A stretch of 64,000 bases of DNA from Porphyra umbilicalis (lineage: Eukaryota > Rhodophyta > Bangiophyceae > Bangiales > Bangiaceae): positions 62,001 through 126,000 of the forward strand of contig KV918905.1 of the NCBI GenBank assembly GCA_002049455.2. Direction: 5' to 3'. Below the pieces are notes generated by a model. The model saw only the letters and a program-made list of their open reading frames with translations. It ran no database searches and was not told where the DNA came from. This document shows positions 53,721-64,000 of this stretch, piece by piece (position 1 is the first letter of the stretch; each line of letters begins with the position of its first letter). The position numbers and the translations under genes were made by a program.

Positions 53721-55665
53721 GGCCCTTCTCCCGGAAGGCATCCGTCACAGTATCCCCAGCCCACAGCGCCTGCGGAACGTCAGTGCTCCACCGCCGGCCC
53801 GTCGAGAAGCGCAGCGCGTCCCGGCTATCGAACGCACCGCCTAGCACGTGGGGCCGCCACAGCGTCTGCGCCGACCCGTCAAATGCCAACGGCGCAAATA
53901 AACCGCCGAGGGCGCCCGGCCGAGCGCCCCGTCCGACCCGTGCGGGTCTACCACCGGCGACGTCTCCTGCACGGGCCCCGCCGTGACGGCGTCCCCCCCC
54001 GCCTCGAGGCAGCGGCGCAGCAGCGGCAACCCCCCGTCCGACTCACACCCAAACGCCCCCGAAGTGTCCTCTTCCACAGGCGGGGGCGCTCAATTCAACC
54101 CCGCCGTCCGCGCGCGCGCGCGCCCTAGCGCCGCCGTGTATCAGCTGTAAGCGGGTACGGCGGCGGGCGCGTCGCTCGCCGCCGACGCTATCGCCGCCGC
54201 TTCGCGGTGCCCGACCGAAGAGAGGGAGCGGGAGTGGCTGCCGCCGCCGCCGCCGCCGTCGCTGCTGTCGGCTTTTCCGCCGCGCGCAGCGGTGGCCGCC
54301 ATCGCCGCCGCGGCCGCCGACGCTAGCGACGTACACCGGCGCGCATGCACATGACCGGCGGCAACCACCCCCCCCCCCGCCCCCCTGCCGGCGCGCGACA
54401 ACACGATGAGGAGGGGGCGGGAGCTCCCCCCGCGGCCGTCTGCGCTAGATGTGCCTCGCGGCAGGCCGCTGAGTCTGCCGGCCAGCGGCAGGTCCTGCCC
54501 CAAGCCGCCGCTGCCACCGCCACCCCCGCCCGTGCCCGCCCGACCGCGGCGGCCACTGGCGGCCACCGACTCGTCCACCCCCCAGCTGCTGCCGCCACTG
54601 CTGCCACGCCCGCTGCCCGCGTAGGCCAACCCAAAACACGGCCGCCAAGGCGTGAGGGCGTTAGCACCCCCGACGCGTCGACGGCCGACGGCCGGTCGTG
54701 CGGCCGGCGCTTGGCCTTCCCCACGGTCGCTGCCGCCGTCACCGCCACCGCCGCCGCCCGTGCCGGCGGCGGCGACGCGGCGCCGTTGGCCCCCACCCGC
54801 GGCGCGAGGACGACCGCGTCAACCGCGGCGGCCGCCGGCGCCCCCCCAGCGGCACACACGACGGCGGCACTGCCCGCACCCTCCACATCCCCCTCCCCCC
54901 GACGCCCCCCCCCCCGGCGGCGCCGCGAACAGCACAGCCGACTCCTTGACCAGCCGCGTCATGTCCGCGTCGGGCGCTCCGCCCCGCCCCCGCACGCGGC
55001 GGGGGCGGAGCACGTCGCCGGCGGGCGTCACCCCCAGCGGCTGCACCTTGACCGTCGCGACGAGCGGCGTGCCGTCGGCCGCCTTGTGCATCCGCCGGAT
55101 GAGGACGTAGGCGGGGAGGACCGCCGCCGTCACCGCCGCCGCCCCCGTCTCGCCACACGCCGCCGCGTTGACCGTAGCGGCACCCGCCACCGTCGCCGAC
55201 GGCGCGGAAAAAGGCGGCGGCGGGGAGCTTGACGACGACGGCGACAGCAACGACGCGTCGGCGGCGGGGGCGGCGGGCGGGCGTGCCGACACTGCTGCCT
55301 CCGGGCGACAGAAAGGGGGGGGCAGTCGCCGACGAGGGCGAGAGTGGCGACGTGGCGTCGGCAGCCGCGGTTGGGTTGGCGGCGGCGGCCGTCGCCGGTG
55401 AGAGCACCATGGGCGGCGAGCAGGGCGCGGGCGGGGACGTAGCGTCAGTGTCTGCCGCGGGCGAGCGTGCCACCGTCGGCGTTGCGGCGGCGGCCGCCGC
55501 GGCCGCCGGTGAGAGCATTATGGGCGGCGAGCAGGGCGCGGGCGGCGACGCAGCGTCAGTGTTTGCCGCGGGTGACGACAAAAAGGCGTACAGCGCGCCC
55601 ACGTCGGCGGGCGTCATGGCGCGAACCACGAACGCCCGCCAAATCATCGCGGAGCGCGCCCGCAC
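53720..55665 (-). CDS. unidentified GC-rich gene, frame-broken
   Basis: It begins near 55,665 (MIWRAFVVRAMTPADVGALY) and runs leftwards through peptides that make sense only with frame changes at G/C runs: a doubled Ala/Pro segment (SPPAPCSPPIMLSPA), then VLPAYVLIRRMHKAADGTPL with VATVKVQPLGVTPAGD, MTRLVKESAVLFAAPPG, a Gly/Ala-rich stretch, and at 54,080-53,720 LPLLRRCLEAGGDAVTAG, then QETSPVVDPHGSDG and FDGSAQTLWRPHVLGGAFDS before a stop. I recognise no family. The last block may be a separate gene. A CCAAT box lies ~90 bp before the start. Confidence 0.35.
55399..55575 (-). repeat. 111-bp tandem doublet
   Basis: gtgagagcaccatgggcggc at 55,399 and gtgagagcattatgggcggc at about 55,510 start two units of 111 bp (37 codons) that keep the frame of the minus-strand gene. 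Confidence 0.85.
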
Positions 55666-55752
55666 GCCCAGTTAGCAGTGGGTGCTCTGTCTCCTCTGGG
55701 TTTTCGAAGCAATGTCACATCATGGTTGGCTCTACGTTTTCAATTTGCGCTC

Positions 55753-55762
55753 CTATTGGCTA
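55753..55762 (-). promoter_or_regulatory. CCAAT box upstream of minus-strand gene
   Basis: Plus-strand ctattggcta is CCAATAG on the minus strand, about 90 bp before the start at 55,665, a typical CCAAT distance. No TATA box seen. Confidence 0.3.
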
Positions 55763-56329
55763 GAAGCCCTGGCATCAGGTTTTACGTGGCAAGTGAGGAC
55801 CAGGTATTCCACTGTCTCGGGCTGGCTGCCCAGACGAGGGCAAGAACGGCGCTCCGTAGGTACGTGGCACAAAACTGACTTGAAACAGGTCATCAGAGTT
55901 TTTGAAGCCCGTCAGGTCTCGACGTGACCCGTGATTGATGCACCTACCATGCTGTCTGTTCCGTGCGCTTGTCCTCACCGCGCGAACTCCCGCTGTTGGT
56001 CGTTCCGCCACTGTCCACCCTGCTTGCCCAGCCTGTACTCGGTTTCCTACTGCCACCTCATCCCGACTACGGCGGTTGCGCACTATACTGCTTGTGCTGC
56101 GAGTGACGTGTCTGCTCCTCTCCATATCCCCGTCCCTGCACGATCACCGGCGATGGCCCGTGTAACCCGTCCTCGCTCAACTTGCGCGCGTGCCTCCCCA
56201 TCTCAGTGCACATGCGGCTGCGACTGGAAATGTGTCGGCTGCTACTGCAAAATAGATATAGTACACCCCATGCATGTCTTCGTGTGTCGCGCAGCAAGGC
56301 ATGACAAACGCCGGCGCTTGGTGCTGGGG
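55763..56329. other. intergenic, no gene seen
   Basis: Moderate GC with no domain or repeat that I recognise. Confidence 0.4.
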
Positions 56330-56506
56330 GCGTACGGGACGGGGACGCATGCGCCCGCATCTGTACGGGGGGCCCCCCGGGGCGTACGGGACGGGGACGG
56401 ATGCGCCCGCATCTGTCCGGGGGGCCCCGGCAAGCTGTACGGGGGGCCCCCCGGGGCCCTCCGTACAGATGCGGGCGCATCCGTCCCCGTCCCGTACACC
56501 CCGGGG
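56330..56506. repeat. tandem pair plus inverted copy of a ~50-bp palindromic unit
   Basis: gtacgggacggggacgcatg (then cgcccgcatctgtac) occurs at 56,333 and, slightly changed, at 56,387. Its reverse complement, ending cccgtcccgtac, ends at 56,500. Between them lie gggggccccccgggg palindromes. The whole can fold into one strong stem. One plus frame reads YGTGTDAPASVRGAP in the first two copies. Confidence 0.85.
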
Positions 56507-57312
56507 CGTCGTGGTGTGCTGGGCAGCGGGGGTCACCGTTGTGACGTGGTCTCTGCAGACGCGTGACAGAGGAACCCCTAAGTATTATTCAATTTGACGG
56601 TTTCTGACACCCTCTTAGAGGCCGTCGCCGCATTGATTATGGACGAATACAACTTAAGGCCGGGTGATTGCGATCACCCGGGGGCGGGCGTCTCGCGGCA
56701 TCTCGCCGCGAGCAGCGCTCACGAGCGCCGCCTCTGTAGCCACACAGTGGCTCTCGCCGCGCCCGCCCCACACCCCTCTTGCGCCGTAAGGGGCGACGCC
56801 GCCGCGCATCCCCTTTGCCGCCTTGGTCGGTACGTCCGCTGTTTTTCCGTCCCCACCCGCCTCCCTGGTGCTCACCTCGGTCGTGCGCCTGTGAGCGCAC
56901 GCCCATTGTTTTTCTGGGCCTAGGGCTTCACCCTGACCAGACTCATTCTTGCTTCTTTTTCTACTCGAGGCCGACTATTAAGTGATAGGAAATCGTCACT
57001 GACATACGCGGCTCTCTCTCTTGGTGTAACCACCGCTGTGGTTGGGGAGGGGGAATGCGGGGGGGCAATCATGGCAGAGCGGCGCGGGACCTGAGAGACC
57101 TTTCTATGGGCGGCGCTCATCAGATGGGTGGGGGGAGGATACGCAGGCGTGATGCCACTGTAGGAAGCGACACTGGTTCAATGGCTGTTGCGAATCACGA
57201 CGTCGTTGACCGCTGCTTCGGTTGTGTCAATCATTTGCTCTCGAGACCTCCCTCCAGAGCGCCAGAAACGGTGGAGTCGCACCCCTTCCACAGTGGCAAA
57301 AACCTCACACTT
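56507..57312. other. intergenic, no gene seen
   Basis: It includes a small palindromic gcgatcacccggg-type site near 56,667 and no gene. Confidence 0.4.
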
Positions 57313-57337
57313 GTAGAGTCGCGGGTCGCGACTCTAC
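57313..57337. repeat. perfect 11-bp hairpin gtagagtcgcg / cgcgactctac
   Basis: Two exact inverse 11-bp arms with a 3-nt loop (ggt), directly before the CCG tract. Confidence 0.7.
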
Positions 57338-57423
57338 GCTCCATACAGAACGTCCCACGTTGTTCGTCTATTTTCAAAGGCGGCTGTAATGCTGAAAGCC
57401 AGAGGAGACGCCTTAACTTGGCG

Positions 57424-57895
57424 TGCCCGAAGCTGACACCGCCGCCGCCGCCGACCCGGCCACTGCCGACGCTGCCCCCGGCCGCCCCTGCCGCCGCCGC
57501 CGCCGCCGCCCCCTGCCGCCGCCACCCCTGCCTGCAGCCGCCGCCGCCCCCGGCCGCCGCCGCCACCGCCCCTCCCTGCCACCGCCGCCGCCCCTGGCCT
57601 CTGCCGCCGCTGCCCCCGGCCGCCACCGTTGCCGCCCCCGGCTGCCACCACCGCCGCCCGCGGCGGCCGCTGCCGCCACCCCCTGCCGCCGCCGCCGCTT
57701 CCTGCCGCCGTCGCCTCCCCAGGCTGCCGCCGCCGCTGCTCCGTGCCGCCGCTGCCCCTTCCTGCCGCCGCTGCCGGCGCCCCTATCTACCGCCGCCGCC
57801 GCCGCCGCCTCCGGCCGACGCCGCCGCCGCCCCCTGCCGCCGCCGCCCCTGCGTGCCTCCGCCGCCGCCCCCGGCAGCCACTGCTGCCGCCTTGA
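57424..57895. repeat. CCG/GCC-rich simple repeat
   Basis: Nearly unbroken (gcc)n with ccccctgcc interruptions. Every frame is open on both strands, so none is called a gene. Confidence 0.85.
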
Positions 57896-59589
57896 AAAGT
57901 CTGCTCCGACCATCAACCAGGAAACAAAGTGAAGGAACGCCACGTACAAAGAACAAAAATGGACGACCCAGGTGCAAAGTGGTTGAGCGCCTGCGGGGAA
58001 AAGACCCTCAAGTCGCACCCGGAGCAGCGGTGCAGAAAGAAGCAAATGAAAAAGAGCGTGCGGCACCAGCAGGGGGAGGTACGGACGCGCTCAGCGCCGA
58101 GACAGGCTAGGGTAACAGCTGGCGCCGGCTTGGTGCGGCCGCCCCGTCGTCGACTGGGACAAGCGGGGCGCCCCTTCATCTTCGCGCCAGCTGGTATTCT
58201 GTCGGCGCCGCGCTCGGGACTGCTCTACTTTGGCTGTCCCGCCTCCGCGCAGCCCGCTTGGCGCTGACCCCCCGCGTTTTTACATGAGAAACCTGCTGCG
58301 CCACTGCGCCTCGTAAGACGATTAGTCACTCAGGCACTGCCTCAAACTCTGCCACGCCCACGAAACTGCAAGAGACCGCCCATGCCCCACTGCCCGGGCG
58401 TACGCTTCCCCCCTCCGCTCCGTCGGCCCCGACGTCGGCGCTGGTCGCCCCCGACCGTTGAGGGATGCTCTTTGCAGATCCAGTCTTCCACCCATCAAAA
58501 AAAGACCGGTCAAGGGATACCAAGATACGCGGGGCAGGGGGATGCCGTCAATCTGCGGGCGTCGACAGTAGCAATGGTGCCGTCTCGCCGTGTGTGACAG
58601 AGAAACTGCGTCATGGGGCATTACGCAGGGCCCTCCAGGAGCAGCTATCTTGTACTACCGGTGCCGTTGACGGTGTCGCATGCTGGAGGCGACGGGAGCA
58701 ACGCCAGCAGGCCTGTCTCGAAGAGGCGGCAGTGCAGCAAGAGCGGGTCGTCGCACCTGGAGGAAGACTGCGGGCCTCCAAGTAGCCCGCCATGATCTCA
58801 CGCAAAAACCATGCTTGTCGTGCCATGATGTCAGCCTGGGCCAATCAAAAGCCAAGGAGTGTTCACAAATGTGGCGGAGACCTCCTATCGGTGCCACGTC
58901 ATGCCCACTCGTCAGACTTAGAGCACAAAGTCGCCGATGCGCAGACCGCATCGGCAGCAGGCCTCCCCGGACGTCTTGATTGCGTGCCCGTTCCATCACG
59001 CTCTTGAGTATTACTGGCGTTGCTCTCGGCTCCTGCCTTTCGTGGCGCAGGCATAATACCACTCCAAGACCTGCCCCTCCTTCCTCCTGCAGCACTCACG
59101 AATTGCGTTCAGGTCCCCATGTGCCATCGTCCGGCGGCGGCTTTGCTGTTGGGTAGTATCGTGGCTGGCCCCGTTTTGGTAGGCGCCGTCGCATCGCGGT
59201 CGCCCCCCCCACTGCAGCGCGGCGTTGCCCTGCCCCATGGCTGTAGAGCGTGGCATAACTACCCGTCCTTGGAGCCTGCATCTCTCTGCCTTCTTTCGCT
59301 TCACACCCCATTGCCCGACGGTGCCCTTGCGTGGGGGCTTAGCGCCCGTCGGGAGCGGGGATATGTAAAAGCTAACATGAGGCACGACAGGCATTGGCTC
59401 TACATCCCTCCCCCCTGCCTCACTCCATGACTTTCAGACTGCTATGAGTGTGCTGCAGTGTGTCTGTAGGCTGCACCCTGAAAAAGAACGTTCTTTCTGT
59501 GTATGCAGGCTATTTGTATGACGCAGGGAAAGCCAATAGGACAAGACGACGAACTGAAAGACGAGAAAAAGCCATGTCCACGAAACAGC
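57896..59589. other. intergenic, no gene supported
   Basis: Short frames on both strands (up to ~145 codons) lack domains. A CCAAT word lies at about 58,838. This is the 3' flank of the PIF1 gene. Confidence 0.4.
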
Positions 59590-61380
59590 CTACAGGCGGG
59601 TCAAGCTGCGATAGAAGGCCACCACATCAGGATCAGCAGAGACGGAGCGACGGTCAAAAGAAATCACACGCAAGCCCTCCAAGGATCGCACGCGGGACAG
59701 CGCCACATAAACCATGCCCGGGGCGAAGGCCTTGGCCAAGTCCAACGTCACATGGTCGAGCGTCAGGCCTTGGCAACGATGCACTGTGATGGCCCAAGAC
59801 AAAAGCAGCGGCAGTTGCAACCGACTCGCGAGGACCCCACCGGAGAGGGAGGGTACCTCCATGAGTGTGGGCTCGCAGGCCACGTCGAGGTGTCCGCCGC
59901 CGGTCACCTTAAATCGCACGACCGGGCGGCCGTGCGACCCAAAGAATCGGACGACGGTACCACTCGTGCCGTTGACGATCCCGACGTGCGACAGCTTGTT
60001 CCCGCCACACCACGACACGCGGCTGCCGACGCACACACGTAAAAGGCTGGGGGCCAGCACGGTCGTGCTCAATGCCCGCATGCCTGCGGAGACGCCCGCA
60101 GGCGACTTGAGGGAGCAGTTGTCCCGCGCCGAGAAGACATGGACGGGGTTGCCTGCGCGTACGAGCTCCTTCAGCCGCTTGTCGTTGTGCTTGTCGACCT
60201 CAGCCCACAGGCTGCACACGCAGGTGGCGTCTGCAGTGGAAGTCTCTTCCTTGGAGGCACGCACCTTCTCTTCGAGCACGGCCTGCAGCTCCTCCGACAC
60301 GACGCCCACCCGCAACGCCTGCAGCATCTTCGCCAGACCCTTGTATTGGTGGCGGTGCGGCACCGTCAGCTCAATGCACCTCGTCCCAAAGTGCTCCGTC
60401 CAGCACGCCGACTGGAAGGCCCAATCTGCTACCTTGGATGGCGGAAATTGTTCCGGCCGCACCGGAGGGAGCTGAAAGAAGTCCCCGAAGGCAATGATCT
60501 GCGGCATGGGCAAGTTGGCGGCGCTTTGCACCTGCCGCAGGATGGCCATCATGAAGGAGAACATCAGCCCCGAAACCATTGACACCTCATCGATGCACAG
60601 CACCTCTACGGCTTGCAGGCGAGCGACGGCCAAGTCGGATACCTTCTTGGTACGAAGAAGATGGCTGGCGTGCTTGTGGACGTCCATGCCGTGGATGAGG
60701 TCTGTCGGACGAATGTTAAAATACCCGTGGCACGTCTGACCGCCGGCGTGGGCGGCCGCGACGCCGGTAGGGGCGATTATTGCAAAGGCCCCCGGGCTCT
60801 CTGACCGCGAGTTGTACACCTGCTGTAGCGTGTTGAGCACAAATGTCTTGCCCACGCCGGCCCCCCCGGTGATGAAGACGTCGGCCTTCTCATCGAGCAC
60901 CTTGGTGGCCAGGTCCCCAGCGTTTTGGATGAAGGACAATCCCAGACCTTCCTTGGGGGTCTGGGGAAGGATGCGGGAGCCCGGCGCAGAGAAAGGAATG
61001 GTGTCGGCTTCCGCGGCGTCCCGGGAGGTGCAGGAGGTGAGGCCGCCGTTGCCGTCCACGTCAATGATGAAGGAGGTCCTCGGGTCGTGCCGTGACCCAT
61101 AGGGCGACCTTGGAGGCTGTACCCACGCCTCAGCGTCAGCAGCGGCGGAAAACCCACGTACTCGGCACTCGCCAGACCGGCTGTCGCGCAGGAAGCACAA
61201 AGCAGCCGCCATCTGCTCCGTGGACAGCATGTTTGCCACGAGCGTCTCCGCGCCGCGACGGAAGGCCAGCCACCCGGACGAGACGCGACTGCGCTTGCGC
61301 TTATGGGCCACCGTTGATGGGGCCGTGGCGGAGGAGACCGAGACGAATTCGGCCGAGATGGCCGACGACGGGAAGCTCAT
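59590..61380 (-). CDS. PIF1-family DNA helicase
   Basis: Superfamily 1B 5'-3' helicase: it unwinds DNA, displaces proteins and resolves G-quadruplexes. 596 residues from the ATG at 61380 (MSFPSSAISAEF) to TAG; a longer start upstream would need GTG. All core motifs are present: Walker A ITGGAGVGKTF (about 170-180), Ia IIAPTGVAAAHAGGQTCHGY, Walker B VLCIDEVSMVSG (about 260), motif III IIAFGDFFQLPPV, ELTVPHRHQ (motif IV area), LSWAITVHRCQGLTLDHV (motif V/2B) and YVALSRVRSLEGLRV (motif VI). No frameshift or intron is needed. There is no Rep/HUH domain and no Helitron-style protein around it, so I take it as a host or stand-alone PIF1-like gene. The neighbourhood is rich in G-runs, which are PIF1 substrates. 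Confidence 0.9.
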   Translation of the reverse strand: MSFPSSAISAEFVSVSSATAPSTVAHKRKRSRVSSGWLAFRRGAETLVANMLSTEQMAAALCFLRDSRSGECRVRGFSAAADAEAWVQPPRSPYGSRHDPRTSFIIDVDGNGGLTSCTSRDAAEADTIPFSAPGSRILPQTPKEGLGLSFIQNAGDLATKVLDEKADVFITGGAGVGKTFVLNTLQQVYNSRSESPGAFAIIAPTGVAAAHAGGQTCHGYFNIRPTDLIHGMDVHKHASHLLRTKKVSDLAVARLQAVEVLCIDEVSMVSGLMFSFMMAILRQVQSAANLPMPQIIAFGDFFQLPPVRPEQFPPSKVADWAFQSACWTEHFGTRCIELTVPHRHQYKGLAKMLQALRVGVVSEELQAVLEEKVRASKEETSTADATCVCSLWAEVDKHNDKRLKELVRAGNPVHVFSARDNCSLKSPAGVSAGMRALSTTVLAPSLLRVCVGSRVSWCGGNKLSHVGIVNGTSGTVVRFFGSHGRPVVRFKVTGGGHLDVACEPTLMEVPSLSGGVLASRLQLPLLLSWAITVHRCQGLTLDHVTLDLAKAFAPGMVYVALSRVRSLEGLRVISFDRRSVSADPDVVAFYRSLTRL

Positions 61381-62678
61381 GGCGATGACCGCGTCCTCTC
61401 GCAACGACGGCAAACCCGCATTCCCCCACGTGCCGGTAATGTGCACCACGCCACCTCCCACCAGCCGGCCGTTCTGCGGGCCGCTGGGGAGGATACACAC
61501 GGCGAGGGCGCTCACGCTGCGAAAATCACACTCAACAGCAGCCGGACACGGCCGTTGTGTGAGCAGGTGGGGAGGTCATGCACGGCACTAGTGCCCACTC
61601 TAAGATCAGCGAACTCGACTATCATGCACGGGCCGTCAGACACAAGAAAGGACCGCGTGCCACAGAACCACCTCTCCACCCGACCACGAGCCCGCCTCAC
61701 GGAGCTCAATCAAATGCGCCCCATCACGGCTCCCTCGTAGCTGGCCAAAGGCCATCCCATGAGCACGCACAGGGACCCCGCAGCTCATGGGCTCGGAGCT
61801 GAGCACGCGGTACGACACAAAAAGCACCCCATACGGCCGTGCATGCTAGATGTGCGGCTCAGTAACGGGAGGAAAAGGCGGGCGGGCTGGCGCGGGGCCC
61901 CCGTGCACGGCCGTGAAGCGACCGCTGGGACCACGAGGCAGCGGGGCGCCGATGAGGGCGCCCGACGGGTGCCCGAACGACCGGGCCTTTGCGCGCCCAT
62001 GGGGCCCCTCTGGGTGCACGGCGCCGCGGCTCGGGTCTGAGGAGCCCACGGCAGTGAGCTCAGGTGGCTCCTACAGCTGCGGCTGCGGCCTTGAGGTCAA
62101 GTGTCGACAGAGTGCTCTCTGTTTTTGGCGCGCGCCGCCCAGGCGCTGGGCCCCACACCTGGCACGCAACAGACGAAAGAATGAAAAAATGATCAGGTTC
62201 TGGAATTGTCAAGGTGTACACAAATCCCTGCTGTTCAAATCCGGATCGGCAGCCAGCCTGCAACGGATCCTTGGCGGCCGGTGCACTCCTGTGGCATCGC
62301 TCCATCGCTACCTGGCACGCACTTGTCAGGATGTCCTCCCCTCCATCCCCCCCCCATCTTGTATCACTGCCGTCTTGCAGCACGTGCCGCCCCAGCGCGT
62401 GTCATGTTCCTGCCGCGTCGGCAGTAGGTCAGCAGTCTTGGCCGCCAGGTGCCACCGTGTTTTCTTCTCTATTGCGCGTTCCATCTCGCCGCCCCCTCCG
62501 CCACCACCGCCCCCGAGGCCTCGCTTTTCGGCTGCTGATGCAGCCGCGGCCCAGCTGAGCAGATTGCATCTGAGCACAATGCACGTATTTGTATACTTCT
62601 GTGTACCCAGAAGCTTTGAAAAAAGGAGAAGCATGGGATGGAAACGAAAGAAAGGATGCAAGCACAAGAACGAACGCA
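61381..62678. other. intergenic between two minus-strand genes
   Basis: It holds the PIF1 upstream region and a GC-rich block (61,880-62,040) without a recognised gene. Confidence 0.4.
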
Positions 62679-64000
62679 TTAACGCATCCTCTTTGCAGGC
62701 CGCTCGGACTCCTCACCAGAGTGGGTAGGTGTCTCGCTATAGAATTGCGCCAGTATAGATGCATCCAAAGCCCCCTGGTCAACATCGTCATCCATGTCGC
62801 CCTCCTCGTCGCTCCCCCCCACCTCAAGCACACCAATGCCCCCAAGGCACTCAGACACCGCACAGCGCCACCCAGCTGCTGCCGCTGTAGGTTGTAATGA
62901 CGGCGGCGACCCCGTCGACCTTGGTCGGCAACAGCAGCAAGCACGCGATCATGTCGCCAACCTCCTTCTTCCGGTACTGGCCCACGGAGTGGATCGGGAT
63001 CACGGCATTATCCCACTTGTACAGGAGCTTGTGCGTGGAAGAAAACATTGACACGATGGAGGATGTGTCGACGGGGATCGCCCACGTCGAGTGCGTCGCC
63101 TTGGTTGTCGACTTGCCGCTCTTGTTCGCGTTGGTACCATTCGGTGGGATGCGCGGTGGCTTGTTCTTGCCTGAGCTCCAGCACGGCCAGAAGTCCTGGC
63201 GGAACTTGTGCATGAGGCGCTTGCAGTGATCCTTTTTGCTCGTATCAACGACCGTGCCCGGCGCCGGCGGGAAGATCAAGTCGTCGACCTGCCGCGTCAT
63301 GCAATCGTACGCCGGTCCAAGCAGTCCGTCGACGACCTTGTACGGCAGGGAGAGCAGCGGCTGTACCACGAGCCGGACGGCAACGACAGCTGCAGGGCTT
63401 GGCCGCAAAACAGCAGGTTTGGAAGCCGACCAGATATTGGGCGCGTCTTCGGGGTGCAGCTCAAGCAAGCGGGAAGACGTAGGAGCACCCAGCGCACGGC
63501 CGCCCGCCCCATCTCCTCCATTGTTGCGACCTCCACCATCGACGGCAGCGCGTCCTCCAACGGCGGAGGCAGCAGCGGTACGACCCTCAACAGTACAGCG
63601 GCCAAACGAGCCCCCCGCACCTTCCCCAGCGCTTCCCTGCGACACACGACGATGGCCCTGACCTTCATTTCCGGCACCACCACCTTCTTGCACAACAGCT
63701 ACACCGCCAACCGGATCCTCTCCAGCGTCGTTTCCGCCGCCCACGCGTGCCCCATCATGTGCGCCGCGATCGCTCGAATGGACGGCCGAATCTGACGCGG
63801 GACGCACACTCCCGCCACCAGGGGCGCCTGCCATTGGCGCGTGCGGCGCGCCAGTAGCAGCACGATGGGTACTTGAGGAAGGAGCAGCCGTCGATGGTAC
63901 CGTGGTCCGCAGGTGACGACGAGCGTGGCGGTAGGCGTACAGTAGCAGCTCGTCCACGCCCTCTCGCGAAAACGAGTCTGCGGCGCTCAGCACCTTTAGC
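62679..64000 (-). CDS. unidentified protein, 5' part beyond the window
   Basis: The frame is open to the window edge (64,000). It reads LKVLSAADSFSREGVDELLL, then a low-complexity Ala/Gly/Ser stretch, then a compact region: RLLELHPEDAPNIWSASKPA, VVQPLLSLPYKVVDGLLGPA with YDCMTRQVDD, CKRLMHKFRQDFWPCWSSGK, SIVSMFSSTHKLLYKWDN and VGDMIACLLLLPTKVDGVAA. That frame stops at 62,851. The adjoining frame continues with an acidic tail (SDEEGDMDDDVDQGALDAS) and a basic end (PAKRMR) to TAA at 62,679, so a one-base shift or small intron near 62,870 is likely. I do not recognise the family. Confidence 0.5.

Noticed and set aside
57424-57895. Proline/alanine-rich protein genes in the CCG tract
   Set aside because: All frames on both strands are open because of the simple repeat; there is no start context and no domain.
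59590-61380. Helitron, because of the PIF1-type helicase
   Set aside because: There is no HUH/Rep domain, and I saw no TC...CTRR ends with a terminal hairpin. The helicase is a stand-alone intact gene.

Overview
The window is nuclear DNA from a very GC-rich eukaryote. Genes have few, short introns with GT..AG borders (203 and 226 bp where I could place them). There are long G/C homopolymers, GC-rich minisatellites and many DNA transposons. I see no operons and no bacterial-type promoters. A bangiophycean red alga (Porphyra/Pyropia type) is my best guess from composition and gene style; no diagnostic host marker is present.

Layout. 1-2.4 kb: degenerate GC-rich tandem repeats. 2.4-7.9 kb: an Ulp1/C48-type cysteine protease gene lying between two direct copies of one ~620-bp MITE. 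8.0-19.5 kb: a whole 11.5-kb CACTA-like (CMC superfamily) transposon with ~50-bp terminal inverted repeats, a 3-bp CTG target-site duplication, dense subterminal repeats, a two-exon ~1,283-residue transposase on the minus strand and a two-exon accessory gene on the plus strand. 20.65-29.46 kb: a giant palindrome centred near 25,821, each arm carrying a C2H2 zinc-finger gene. The right copy is whole; the left copy is split by a 1.36-kb DNA element whose empty site survives in the right arm. 29.8-31.6 kb: a non-autonomous hAT element with a perfect 8-bp target duplication. 32.3-35.1 kb: minisatellites, a decayed RNase D-like gene and a 336-bp tandem duplication. 35.0-39.0 kb: a decayed KDZ (Zisupton-like) transposase. 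41.7-42.5 kb: a Harbinger-like MITE with TTA duplications. 44.3-46.4 kb: a 2-oxoglutarate/Fe(II) dioxygenase-like gene. 46.4-55.7 kb: extremely GC-rich genes with frame changes at G/C runs, including a VPS13-type lipid-transfer-protein segment. 59.6-61.4 kb: an intact PIF1-type helicase. 62.7-64.0 kb: an unknown gene running off the window.

How it fits together. Most of the window is accessory: at least five DNA-transposon families (CACTA, hAT, Harbinger-like, TA-inserting MITE, KDZ) plus an unclassified 1.36-kb element. The likely host genes are the VPS13-like gene, the PIF1 helicase, the dioxygenase and possibly the zinc-finger gene. The two zinc-finger copies differ mostly by amino-acid-changing substitutions inside the fingers, while the rest of the palindrome is almost identical. 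With the CACTA element, this is the most interesting biology in the window.
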